A DNA stretch of 64,000 nt from Streptomyces sp. NRRL S-244 (GTDB taxonomy: Bacteria > Actinomycetota > Actinomycetes > Streptomycetales > Streptomycetaceae), in contig NZ_JOCX01000004.1 in assembly GCF_000717915.1 (NCBI RefSeq), positions 186,001-250,000 on the forward strand. Direction: 5' to 3'. Both the position numbers and the translations under genes were made by a program. Shown here piece after piece: positions 1-7,581 of this stretch (position 1 is the stretch's first letter; every line of letters starts with the position of its first letter). The notes under the pieces are model-generated. The model made no database searches. It saw only the letters and a program-made list of their open reading frames with translations, and was not told the origin of the DNA.

Positions 1-236
1 CCGCGCAGGTACGGGGCCACGCCCGGGTAGGTCCGGAGGAAGTCCAGCCCCTCCAGGTCCCGGCCCGTGTACAGCGGCTTCACGCCGATGCCCTCGGGGG
101 TCTCCCACAGCAGGTCTCCGGCGGCGGTCCCGGTGGACTCCTTCACCGCCGCACGCCACTGGTCCTCGGACCCGGCCGCGGCGGCGCCGCCGCCCAGCGG
201 GAGGGCGGAGAAATCGGGGATTGCGGTGCCGCTCAC
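1..236 (-). CDS. mutB: Methylmalonyl-CoA mutase large subunit, N-terminal fragment
   Basis: Catalytic subunit of adenosylcobalamin-dependent methylmalonyl-CoA mutase, which interconverts succinyl-CoA and methylmalonyl-CoA. Only about the first 78 codons are present; the gene runs off the left edge. The fragment shows the substrate-domain opening typical of the family (a KPLYTG stretch followed by GLDFLRTYPG and a PYLRG end). The GTG start at 236 overlaps the mutA stop by four bases (GTGA), so the pair is translationally coupled, as expected for a heterodimer. Partner identity and gene order support the call; the active-site and B12-binding regions lie outside the window. Confidence 0.93.
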   Translation of the reverse strand, partial: MSGTAIPDFSALPLGGGAAAAGSEDQWRAAVKESTGTAAGDLLWETPEGIGVKPLYTGRDLEGLDFLRTYPGVAPYLR

Positions 237-2143
237 GAGGACACTCCCATCCGGTCGAGTACGGAGGACAGCACGGCGACCGCATCGCAGCCGGCGAATA
301 CGTACTCGTCCACGGCGCCGGCCGACGTGCCGGGCTTGCCCGCGAGGAACACCGTCGTCGCACCGGCCGCGCGCAGGGCCGCGGCCACCGCCTCGGCCTG
401 CTCCTCGTACAGCGCGTCGCTGGAGCACAGCACGGCCATGCCGTCCGCGCCGCTCGCGGCGTAGGCCTCGGCGGCCGTCGCCGGGTCCACCGACACCGGG
501 TCGTGGACCGGCTCGACGCCACCCGCCTGGAACAGGTTCGCGGCGAAGGTGGCGCGCGCGGTGTGCGCCGCCGCAGGTCCCAGCGCGGCGAGGAAGATGC
601 GCGGACGGTTCCCCGTCGCGGCCAGGTGCGCGTCGCTGCGGGCGCGCAGCGCCTCGTACGCCTCGTCGCGCCGTACGCGCGGCAGCCCGCCCGTGGGGCC
701 CGCCGGGGCGGGCTCGCGGTCGAGGGGCTTCTCCGAGAGCAGTGGGAACTCGCTGACGCCCGTGATGGGTTCACGGCGCTTGGCGAGCCGCTTGGAGCGC
801 TCGGCCCAGGTGGCGGCCAGCCGGTCGGCGACCAGCCCGGAGCGCAGGGCGGCGGCCAGGCCGCCGGCCTTCTCGATCGTCTGGAAGAACTCCCAGGCGG
901 CGTGCGCGAGTTCGTCGGTGAGCTGCTCCACGTAGTACGAGCCGCCGGCCGGGTCGATGACGCGGGCCAGGTGCGACTCCTCCAGCAGGATGGTGGAGGT
1001 GTTGCGGGCGATGCGGCGCGCGAAGGCGTCCGGCAGGCCCAGCTCGTGGTCGAAGGGGAGCACGGTGACCGAGTCGGCCCCGCCGACGCCCGCCGCCATG
1101 CAGGCGACGGTGGTGCGCAGCATGTTCACCCACGGGTCGCGGCGGGTCATCATCACGGGAGAGGTGACGGCGTGCTGGCGCTGGGCGCCGGCGTCGGGGG
1201 CCCCGCAGGCCTCGGCGATCCGGGCCCACAGACGGCGCGCGGCGCGGAACTTCGCGATGGTGAGGAACTGGTCGGCGGTCGCGGCGTAGCGGAACTCGAG
1301 CTGGCCGAGGGCGGCGTCGACGCCGAGGCCTTCGGCGGTGGGTCCTTCGGCGGTGGGGGCGCCGTCCGTAGCGGCACCCTCCGTGAGGGCGCGCAGGTAC
1401 GCGACGCCGGTGGCCAGCGACAGGCCGAGCTCCTCGGCGGCCGAGCCGCCGGCCTCGTGGTACGGCAGCGCGTCGACGAGGAGGGTGCGGACGCCGGGCC
1501 AGTGCGCGGCGGCCTCCCGGGCGAGGCCGACGGCGCCGGCGAGGTCCAGGACTTCACCCGTACGGGCCTCATGGCCGAGCGGGTCGGCGCCGAGGCTCGC
1601 GCGGGCGGCCTCGGGGGCCACCCGCCGCTCGGCGTACAGGCGCAGCAAGGCGCGGCCGGCGTCGGCGTATTCGGCTCCGGCGTCGAGGGAGACGGGAGCC
1701 AGGTCGAGGTAGACGCCGTCGAGGGCGCGGGGGAGCGCGTCGACGGGGAGCCCGCCGGGGCCGCCGCCCAGGGACAGCCAGAGGGAGGTGACCCCGTTCT
1801 CGAGGTCGGTGAGAACGGCCTCGTTCACCCGTACGGGGTCATTTCCGACGTACCGCTGCCGTACGTCCCAACCGGCGGCGGCACCACCGGCGGGGCTGCC
1901 GCCCCGTATGAACGGCGCGAATCCGGGAAACCCGGTCTCTTCGGCCGTTTCGGGTGCGGTGTACAGCGGGCGGGTGATGAGCCCGTCCTCGAGCTTCGTG
2001 GACAACGCGTCTTCTGCGGCTTCGCCGGATACGTCCTTGCCGGACTTGCGTAGAACGCCCTCTACCAGGCGCTGCCACTGCTCATGCGTCGCGTCAGGGA
2101 ACTCGGCGGCCAAGGAGAGCCCGTCATCAGGCAGGACCGTCAT
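233..2143 (-). CDS. mutA: Methylmalonyl-CoA mutase small subunit
   Basis: A 636-residue protein, normal for the non-catalytic beta subunit of actinobacterial methylmalonyl-CoA mutase. It has a TIM-barrel-like mutase domain (about residues 30-480) and a C-terminal Rossmann-like domain related to the cobalamin-binding domain. That domain lacks the DxHxxG cobalamin ligand motif (the equivalent stretch reads FAANLFQAGG), as is usual in the small subunit. ATG start at 2143. In Streptomyces this enzyme links branched-chain amino acid and odd-chain fatty acid breakdown to methylmalonyl-CoA supply for the TCA cycle and polyketides. A -10-like TAGCAT ends 7 bases before the start codon, suggesting a leaderless transcript. 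A palindrome further upstream (2201-2220) may be its operator. Confidence 0.95.
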   Translation of the reverse strand: MTVLPDDGLSLAAEFPDATHEQWQRLVEGVLRKSGKDVSGEAAEDALSTKLEDGLITRPLYTAPETAEETGFPGFAPFIRGGSPAGGAAAGWDVRQRYVGNDPVRVNEAVLTDLENGVTSLWLSLGGGPGGLPVDALPRALDGVYLDLAPVSLDAGAEYADAGRALLRLYAERRVAPEAARASLGADPLGHEARTGEVLDLAGAVGLAREAAAHWPGVRTLLVDALPYHEAGGSAAEELGLSLATGVAYLRALTEGAATDGAPTAEGPTAEGLGVDAALGQLEFRYAATADQFLTIAKFRAARRLWARIAEACGAPDAGAQRQHAVTSPVMMTRRDPWVNMLRTTVACMAAGVGGADSVTVLPFDHELGLPDAFARRIARNTSTILLEESHLARVIDPAGGSYYVEQLTDELAHAAWEFFQTIEKAGGLAAALRSGLVADRLAATWAERSKRLAKRREPITGVSEFPLLSEKPLDREPAPAGPTGGLPRVRRDEAYEALRARSDAHLAATGNRPRIFLAALGPAAAHTARATFAANLFQAGGVEPVHDPVSVDPATAAEAYAASGADGMAVLCSSDALYEEQAEAVAAALRAAGATTVFLAGKPGTSAGAVDEYVFAGCDAVAVLSSVLDRMGVSS

Positions 2144-2200
2144 GGCTCGAATGCTAGGGGGGTGGCCTTGTGCACGACTATAACCACCGGATGTGATCTC

Positions 2201-2220
2201 CCCCTCTCATGTGAGAGGGG
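2201..2220. promoter_or_regulatory. Perfect dyad upstream of mutA, candidate operator
   Basis: Nine-base arms CCCCTCTCA and TGAGAGGGG separated by TG form a perfect inverted repeat 57 bases upstream of the mutA start. There is no T-rich tail, so an operator for a dimeric repressor is more likely than a terminator. The regulator is not identifiable from the window. Confidence 0.5.
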
Positions 2221-2261
2221 TCGGGTCACGAAAGAGCGTCCCGAGCGGCGGCGCGGCGTTC

Positions 2262-2328
2262 GGGGGCCCGGGGCCGGGGGCGGTGGCGGGGCCGGAGTGG
2301 GGCCGGGGTGGGGCCGGTGCCGGGGGGC
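2262..2328 (+). other. G-run-rich tract, possible G-quadruplex
   Basis: Within about 65 bases the + strand carries at least six runs of four or more G separated by one to seven bases. Such a run pattern can fold as a G-quadruplex. It lies in the gene-poor stretch between mutA and the organosulfur operon. It may be only a by-product of high GC content. Confidence 0.3.
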
Positions 2329-2526
2329 GGCTTCGGCCCCGAGGGCATGCGGCCCGGCGGGTGCGTGGCGGTCGCGTTGCAGGGGCGTGAAATCCGGCCA
2401 CGGTTTTCAGCCGTTCGGGGGCGGTGGGTGGTGCCTACAAGTGCGATTGAAACGCCAGGTCAGGGGTGGTGCGCCGAGGTGGGCGGGGGATCCGTTCAGG
2501 GTTTGTTTCGGCGTGTCGGGCGGGGC

Positions 2527-2555
2527 TTGACCCGTCCTGGAGTCGCTGCCAGGCT
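2527..2555 (+). promoter_or_regulatory. Promoter of the organosulfur leader region
   Basis: TTGACC (2527-2532), a 17-base spacer and CAGGCT (2550-2555) match a HrdB-type Streptomyces promoter well. Transcription would begin near 2562-2563, exactly at the ATG of the small frame at 2563, so that frame would be translated leaderless. The next large gene in this direction starts at 3093, giving a 5' leader of about 530 bases. Confidence 0.55.
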
Positions 2556-2562
2556 CCGAGCC

Positions 2563-2664
2563 ATGTCCGCGTACGAGCTTCTCGCCCCGCGGTTCCACAC
2601 CCCCGGCTCCTGTACCGCGCCGGGTGCGTGTCCGGGCCGCTGTCAGGCCCCGCGCCGCGCCTGA
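2563..2664 (+). CDS. Candidate leaderless leader peptide with three cysteines
   Basis: A 33-codon frame starting with ATG at the predicted transcription start. The peptide has Cys at positions 17, 23 and 27 in a Gly/Pro/Arg-rich second half and ends in TGA. There is no Shine-Dalgarno sequence, consistent with leaderless translation. It lies about 430 bases upstream of a sulfonate-uptake operon. In mycobacteria, leaderless Cys-rich small ORFs upstream of sulfur genes are known to act as cysteine-responsive attenuators, and position and composition suggest the same here. It lacks the consecutive cysteines of the known examples, so this is a hypothesis; in very GC-rich DNA the frame could also be chance. 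Confidence 0.4.
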   Translation: MSAYELLAPRFHTPGSCTAPGACPGRCQAPRRA

Positions 2665-3092
2665 GCGCCGCCCCGGGTCCTGCCCGATGACCGTTCGGCC
2701 TCCCGCCGGACCGGCCATCGGTCCCACTGCGACCCGGCACGGCCCGGCTCCCGGCCGGCTCCTCCGCGGTCGGCCGGTCAGGCCGCGGCCGTTCGCCTTC
2801 CGGCCTCCGGCCGGTTCGGCCCTGCCAACCGGCTCGAATCCCGCTCGGCCTCCGGCCAACCAGCCTCCGGCCACCTGACCGAAGGCCGACGACCCGGCCC
2901 CAGGTCGACCCGTTCGGCGACCCCCTGCGGCCGTCTCGCGGTCACATGCCCAGCACCCCCTGTCCCGCGGACCGGCGGCAAGCCCTGCCCGCAGGCCGGA
3001 CCTTCCCCCTCCGGCCGGCGCCCCGTACCCGCTCCGCGTCCGGTCGCCGCCTTGCGGCCATCCGCTGTCGAAACCAACCCGAAGGAGTTCCC
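2665..3092 (+). other. GC-rich leader with short repeats and hairpins before the organosulfur operon
   Basis: No credible gene. The stretch carries three copies of GCCTCCGGCC (2804-2813, 2849-2858, 2864-2873) and many CCGGCC units. Small inverted repeats include GGACCG/CGGTCC (2708-2724) and GCCGGTT/AACCGGC (2811-2834). This could provide alternative RNA structures for attenuation. The end holds the ribosome binding site of the next gene (GAAGGAG, 3081-3087). Confidence 0.4.
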
Positions 3093-4028
3093 ATGAGCAC
3101 CGCCACCCGCACCCAGCCCGTTGTCACCCGGATCGGTGGCCGGATCGGCGCCGAGATCGAGGGCGTGCGGCTGGGGGGTGGGCTTCCGGACGAGGTCGTC
3201 GCCGAGGTCCGGTCCGCCCTCCTCGCCCACAAGGTCGTCTTCTTCCGCGACCAGGACCACCTCGACGAGGCCGGCCACGAAGCCTTCGCCCAACTTCTCG
3301 GCACGCCCGTCGCCCACCCCACCGTGCCCTCCGCCGACGGCCGTTACGCCCTCGGCATCGACTCCCACCACGGCGCCCGCGCCAACCAGTGGCACACCGA
3401 CGTCACCTTCGTCCCCGCCTACCCCGCGTTCTCCATCCTCCGCGCCGTCACCATCCCCCCGTACGGCGGCAACACCCTCTGGGCCAACACCGCCGCCGCG
3501 TACGCCCACCTCCCCGAGCCGCTCCGCGTCCTCGCCGACAGCCTGCGCGCCGTCCACACCAACGAGTACGACTACGCCGCCCTCAAGCCCGACGCGCTGC
3601 CCGAGGCCCTCGCCCAGTACCGCGAGGTGTTCACGTCCACGAAGTTCCGCACCGAGCACCCCGTCGTCCGCGTCCACCCCGAGACCGGCGAACGCACCCT
3701 GCTCCTCGGCAACTTCGTCCAGCGGATCGACGGCCTGACCGGTCAGGACTCCCGTGCGCTGGTCGACCTCTTCCAGTCGCACATCGAGCGCCCCGAGAAC
3801 ACCGTCCGCTGGCAGTGGCGGGCCGGCGACGTCGCGATCTGGGACAACCGGGCCACCCAGCACTACGGCGTCGACGACTCCGACGACCACGAGCGCACCC
3901 TGCGCCGCGTGACGGTCGACGGCGACGTACCCGTGGGGCCGGACGGGGTCCCGTCCCGCCTGATCAGCCCGGAGACCGTCCCCGACCCGTCCTTCGGCAT
4001 CCCGTCGGGCGCCTCCGCCACCGCCTGA
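3093..4028 (+). CDS. TauD/TfdA-family 2-oxoglutarate-dependent dioxygenase
   Basis: A 311-residue Fe(II)/2-oxoglutarate dioxygenase of the taurine dioxygenase/alkylsulfatase family. The facial triad is visible: His101-x-Asp103 in QWHTD and His257 in ATQHYG, with the 2-oxoglutarate-binding Arg in the RRVTVDGD segment. ATG 3093 is chosen because GAAGGAG lies just upstream, although the frame stays open further 5'. It opens an operon with an FMN reductase, a sulfonate-type ABC transporter and a flavin monooxygenase. Its likely role is oxidative release of sulfite or sulfate from an organic sulfonate or sulfate ester in the cytoplasm. The exact substrate (taurine, alkyl sulfate, other) cannot be read from the sequence. 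Confidence 0.88.
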   Translation: MSTATRTQPVVTRIGGRIGAEIEGVRLGGGLPDEVVAEVRSALLAHKVVFFRDQDHLDEAGHEAFAQLLGTPVAHPTVPSADGRYALGIDSHHGARANQWHTDVTFVPAYPAFSILRAVTIPPYGGNTLWANTAAAYAHLPEPLRVLADSLRAVHTNEYDYAALKPDALPEALAQYREVFTSTKFRTEHPVVRVHPETGERTLLLGNFVQRIDGLTGQDSRALVDLFQSHIERPENTVRWQWRAGDVAIWDNRATQHYGVDDSDDHERTLRRVTVDGDVPVGPDGVPSRLISPETVPDPSFGIPSGASATA

Positions 4029-4065
4029 CCCAACCGCCCCGCCCGTACGCGCCCCAGGAGGCACC

Positions 4066-4629
4066 GTGCCCACCCTGCTCGCCCTCACCGGCAGCCCCTC
4101 CCCGCACTCCCGTACCGCCGTCGTCGCCGAGCACGTGCTGCGCCGGCTCGCCCACGCCGGGTTCGACACCGCCCACCTCGCCGTACGGGAGCTGCCCGCC
4201 GCCGACCTCCTCTCGGCCCGCCGCGGCGAGCCCGAGATCCGCAGGGCCCTCGAAGCCGTCGCGGAGGCCGACGGGATCATCGTCGCGACCCCGGTCTACA
4301 AGGCCGCGTACACCGGCCTGCTCAAGGCCTTCCTCGATCTGCTCCCGCAGGACGGGCTGGCCGGGAAGACGGTCCTGCCGATCGCCACCGGCGGCAGCCT
4401 CGCCCACGTACTGACCCTCGACTACGCCCTGCGCCCGGTGCTCGCCGCGCTCGGAGCCCGGCACGTCACCGCCGGCCGGTTCGTCCTGGACTCCTCCGTG
4501 GAGCGCGGGGCCGGCCCCGGCCGGCTGCGGCCCGAGGCGGAACTGGACCTCTTCCAGGCCGTCGACGAGTTCGCCGAGGCGCTGAACGCCCAAGCCTCCG
4601 CCGCCCCCTTCGCCACGACCGCCCCGTAG
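4066..4629 (+). CDS. NAD(P)H-dependent FMN reductase (SsuE/MsuE-like)
   Basis: A 187-residue flavodoxin-fold FMN reductase. It has the N-terminal flavin phosphate-binding loop TGSPSPHSRT and the central ATPVYKAAYTG segment typical of SsuE/MsuE. It would supply reduced FMN to the two-component monooxygenase encoded at 7582-8928. The GTG start at 4066 is preceded by AGGAGG (4056-4061). It lies 37 bases after the dioxygenase gene and 39 before the binding-protein gene, in one operon. Standalone NADPH:quinone reductase activity is an alternative, but operon context favours FMNH2 supply for desulfonation. Confidence 0.87.
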   Translation: MPTLLALTGSPSPHSRTAVVAEHVLRRLAHAGFDTAHLAVRELPAADLLSARRGEPEIRRALEAVAEADGIIVATPVYKAAYTGLLKAFLDLLPQDGLAGKTVLPIATGGSLAHVLTLDYALRPVLAALGARHVTAGRFVLDSSVERGAGPGRLRPEAELDLFQAVDEFAEALNAQASAAPFATTAP

Positions 4630-4668
4630 CGGCCCCGAAACCACCGATTCCGAACAAGGACCCCCTCC

Positions 4669-5700
4669 ATGCCCGCAGCCCTCGCTTCCACCTCCACCAC
4701 CCGACGCCAGTTCCTCACCCTGCTCGGCATCTCGGCGGCCGCGGTGAGCTGCGGCACGGCCACCGCCACCGGCGGATCCGCCAAGCAGGTCACGTCCCTC
4801 AAGTACCAGGGCGCCGTCGGCGCCGTTCTGCTCCCCGAACTGGCCGCGGACCTCGGCTACCTGGGCGGCCTGACCCTCGACTGGGTCGGCAACACCATCA
4901 GCGGCCCCCAGGACATCCAGTCCGCGGCCACCGGCCAGACCCACTTCGGCGGAGCCTTCAACGGCGCGATCGTCAAGCTCGCCGCGAGCAAGGCCCAGAT
5001 CCAGTCGGTCATCTCCTACTACGGCTCCGACAAGGACACCTACCTCGGCTACTACGTCCTGGAGGACAGCCCGATCCGCTCGCCCCGCGACCTGATCGGC
5101 AAGAAGGTCGGCATGAACACCCTGGGCGCCCATGCCCAGGCCCTGCTGGACATCTACCTGGAGCGCAACGGCGTCGCCAAGGCCGAGGCCGCGAAGGTCG
5201 AGTCCCTCGTGGTCCCGCCCGTCAACACCGAACAGGCGCTGCGCCAGAAGCAGATCGAGGTAGGGGTGCTCAGCGGCGTCCTGCGGGACAAGGCCCTGGC
5301 CACCGGCGGCATCCGCCCGCTGTTCAAGGACTTCGAGCTGCTGGGCGCCTTCAGCGCCGGGTCGTACGTGATGACCCGGCGGTTCATCAAGGAGAACCCC
5401 GACACCGTACGGACCTTCACGACCGGTGTCGCCAAGGCCATCGAATGGTCCCGGACCACCCCGCGCGAGGAGGTCATCGCCCGGATGACCGAGATCGTCA
5501 AGAAGCGCGGCCGCAACGAGGACACCTCCACCCTCCAGTACTGGCGCTCGTTCGGCGTGGCCGAGACCGGCGGCCGGATCGCCGACAAGGAGTTCCAGCT
5601 GTGGATCGACTGGCTCGGTGAGCGCGGCGAGATCAAGAAGGGCCAGTTGAAGCCCTCCGACCTCTACACGAACGAGTTCAACGACCAGGGGAAGGGCTGA
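4669..5700 (+). CDS. Sulfonate-type ABC transporter substrate-binding lipoprotein
   Basis: A 343-residue solute-binding protein of the SsuA/TauA/NrtA type. The N-terminus combines a twin-arginine motif (TRRQFLTLL) with a lipobox-like AAVSC, so it is probably a Tat-exported lipoprotein anchored outside the membrane. The mature part contains the NMT1/SsuA-like pattern of a two-lobed binding fold (LPELAADLGYLGGL, GKKVGMNTLGAHAQ). It delivers the organosulfur substrate to the permease at 6548-7549. It ends 5 bases before the ATPase gene. Nitrate or thiamine-precursor binding is less likely given the flanking dioxygenase and monooxygenase genes. Confidence 0.87.
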   Translation: MPAALASTSTTRRQFLTLLGISAAAVSCGTATATGGSAKQVTSLKYQGAVGAVLLPELAADLGYLGGLTLDWVGNTISGPQDIQSAATGQTHFGGAFNGAIVKLAASKAQIQSVISYYGSDKDTYLGYYVLEDSPIRSPRDLIGKKVGMNTLGAHAQALLDIYLERNGVAKAEAAKVESLVVPPVNTEQALRQKQIEVGVLSGVLRDKALATGGIRPLFKDFELLGAFSAGSYVMTRRFIKENPDTVRTFTTGVAKAIEWSRTTPREEVIARMTEIVKKRGRNEDTSTLQYWRSFGVAETGGRIADKEFQLWIDWLGERGEIKKGQLKPSDLYTNEFNDQGKG

Positions 5701-5705
5701 GCTCC

Positions 5706-6551
5706 ATGGCGAAGATCGTGTTCGAGTCCGTGACGAAGACCTTCCCGAGGAAGCAGGCCAAGGGCAGGAAGGCCGGGGCCCTCGGTGACGGCGGGAGCTT
5801 CACCGCCCTCGACGGCGTGGACCTGGAGATCGGGGCCGGGGAGTTCGTGGTGGTCGTCGGCCCCAGCGGCTGCGGCAAGTCCACCCTGCTCGACCTGCTG
5901 GGAGGCCTGACCCGGCCCACCTCCGGGCGGATCCTGCTCGACGGCGAGCCGGTCACCGGACCCGGCCTGGACCGGGGCATCGTCTTCCAGCAGTACGCCC
6001 TGCTGCCCTGGCGCACCGCGCTCGGCAACATCGAGTTCGGGCTGGAGGCGACCGGCGTCCCCCGCCGTGAACGCGCGGAACGGGCCCGTGAGTTCCTGGA
6101 CCTCGTCGGCCTCACCGGCTTCGAGGACCGCCACCCGCACGAGCTGTCCGGAGGGATGCGCCAGCGCGTGGCCATCGCCCGGTCCCTCGCCTACGACCCG
6201 GACGTCCTGCTGATGGACGAGCCGTTCGCCGCGCTCGACGCGCAGACCCGCGAATCCCTCCAGGACGAGCTGCGCCGCATCTGGCAGCGCACCGGCAAGA
6301 CCGTCGTGTTCATCACGCACGGGATCGAGGAGGCCGTGTACCTCGGGCAGCGGGTGGCCGTGATGACCTCCCGCCCCGGCCGGATCAAGGAGGCAGTCCC
6401 CGTCTCCTTCGGCGACCGGGCCACCGGCGCCGGCGGGGAGGAGCTGCGCTCCAGCCCGGAATTCGCCCGCTACCGCCACGAGATCTGGACCCTGCTCCAC
6501 GACGAGGTGGCCCGCGCCCAGCAACTGGAGAAGGAGGAGGCCACCGTATGA
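5706..6551 (+). CDS. Sulfonate-type ABC transporter ATPase
   Basis: A 281-residue ATPase of the SsuB/TauB/NrtD class. Walker A is GPSGCGKST (about residues 57-65), the Q-loop sits in FQQYALLPW, the signature is LSGGMRQR and Walker B is VLLMDEPF, with the H-loop His in FITHGIEE. It powers uptake through the permease encoded immediately downstream, whose ATG overlaps this stop by four bases (ATGA). The C-terminal tail is normal and no regulatory extension is seen. Confidence 0.93.
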   Translation: MAKIVFESVTKTFPRKQAKGRKAGALGDGGSFTALDGVDLEIGAGEFVVVVGPSGCGKSTLLDLLGGLTRPTSGRILLDGEPVTGPGLDRGIVFQQYALLPWRTALGNIEFGLEATGVPRRERAERAREFLDLVGLTGFEDRHPHELSGGMRQRVAIARSLAYDPDVLLMDEPFAALDAQTRESLQDELRRIWQRTGKTVVFITHGIEEAVYLGQRVAVMTSRPGRIKEAVPVSFGDRATGAGGEELRSSPEFARYRHEIWTLLHDEVARAQQLEKEEATV

Positions 6552-7549
6552 GCACCGGAACCGATACGAAGAGCACCGCGGCCGAGGCGGGTCCCGAGGC
6601 GGGTCCCGAGAGCGGGGTGCGCACCGAGGCGCCCACGCCCGTAGGCGAACCCGCGCCCGTACGCGAACCCGCGCCCGTACGGGAGCCCGGCCCGGTACGG
6701 GAACCCGCCGCGGCCCCGGCCGCGCCGTCGGCCGCCGCCCCTTCGGCCCCCGCTCCGGCTCCGGCCGCACCGGCCGCCCTGCGCGCCGTCGCCCGGTGGC
6801 TGCGCGCGGCCGCCCTCCGCTCGGCGGCGATTCTCGCCCTGCTCGCGGTCTGGGAGGCGGCGCCCCGGCTCGGGCTGGTGGACTCCACCTTCCTCCCGCC
6901 GGTCAGCGAGGTCGCCGCGGCCTGGTGGGAACTGGCGGGCAACGGCCAGCTCGCCGAGCACACGCAGGCCAGCCTGGTCCGCTCCTTCGGCGGCTTCGGC
7001 ATCGCCGTCGTCGTCGCGGTCCCGCTCGGCCTGCTGATCGGCTGGTACCGCCCGGTCGCGGTGCTGCTCGGCCCGCTGCTGGAGGTGTTCCGCAACACGG
7101 CGGCCCTCGCACTGCTGCCGGTGTTCGTCCTGCTGCTCGGCATCGGCGAGACCTCGAAGGTCTCCATCGTCGTCTACGCCTGCGTCTGGCCGATCCTGCT
7201 GAACACCATCAGCGCCGTCGGCAACGCCGATCCGACCCTGGTCAGACTCGCCCGCTCCATGGACCTGTCCACGCCGAGGCTGTTCCAGAAGGTGATCCTG
7301 CCGGCCTCCGTACCGGCCGTCTTCACCGGTATCCGGCTGGCCGGCGCCGTCTCGATCCTGGTCCTCGTGGCCGCCGAGATGATCGGCGCCAAGGCGGGTC
7401 TCGGCTATCTGATCAACGCCTCGCAGTTCAACTTCGCGATCCCGGAGATGTACGCGGGCATCGTCACCATCTCGGCCATCGGCGTCGCCTTCAACCAGCT
7501 CCTCGTCACCGTCGAGCGCCGCCTCAGCCTCTGGCGCGTCCCCGCCTGA
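6548..7549 (+). CDS. Sulfonate-type ABC transporter permease with Pro/Glu-rich N-terminus
   Basis: A 333-residue permease of the SsuC/TauC family with about six membrane helices. The cytoplasmic EAA-like loop (RLARSMDLSTPRLFQKVILPASVP) docks the ATPase. The first 80 or so residues are unusual: a low-complexity cytoplasmic tail with a repeated EPAPVR/EPGPVR unit followed by an Ala/Pro-rich stretch before the first helix. Related permeases usually have a short N-terminus. The DNA of the tail is itself repetitive, so slippage expansion is likely. It is coupled to the ATPase gene by ATGA. Confidence 0.9.
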   Translation: MSTGTDTKSTAAEAGPEAGPESGVRTEAPTPVGEPAPVREPAPVREPGPVREPAAAPAAPSAAAPSAPAPAPAAPAALRAVARWLRAAALRSAAILALLAVWEAAPRLGLVDSTFLPPVSEVAAAWWELAGNGQLAEHTQASLVRSFGGFGIAVVVAVPLGLLIGWYRPVAVLLGPLLEVFRNTAALALLPVFVLLLGIGETSKVSIVVYACVWPILLNTISAVGNADPTLVRLARSMDLSTPRLFQKVILPASVPAVFTGIRLAGAVSILVLVAAEMIGAKAGLGYLINASQFNFAIPEMYAGIVTISAIGVAFNQLLVTVERRLSLWRVPA

Positions 7550-7581
7550 CACTCGTCTCTCCCACCCCGAGGAACACCATC

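Noticed and set aside
221..2053. Long open frame on the + strand opposite mutA
   Set aside because: Antisense to a well-supported gene; Arg/Gly/Ala-rich composition and no family motif, as expected from GC-rich third positions.
2144..3092. Additional coding genes in the 950-base gap
   Set aside because: Apart from the Cys-containing mini-ORF, frames are Pro/Arg/Gly-rich with no ribosome binding site or motif.
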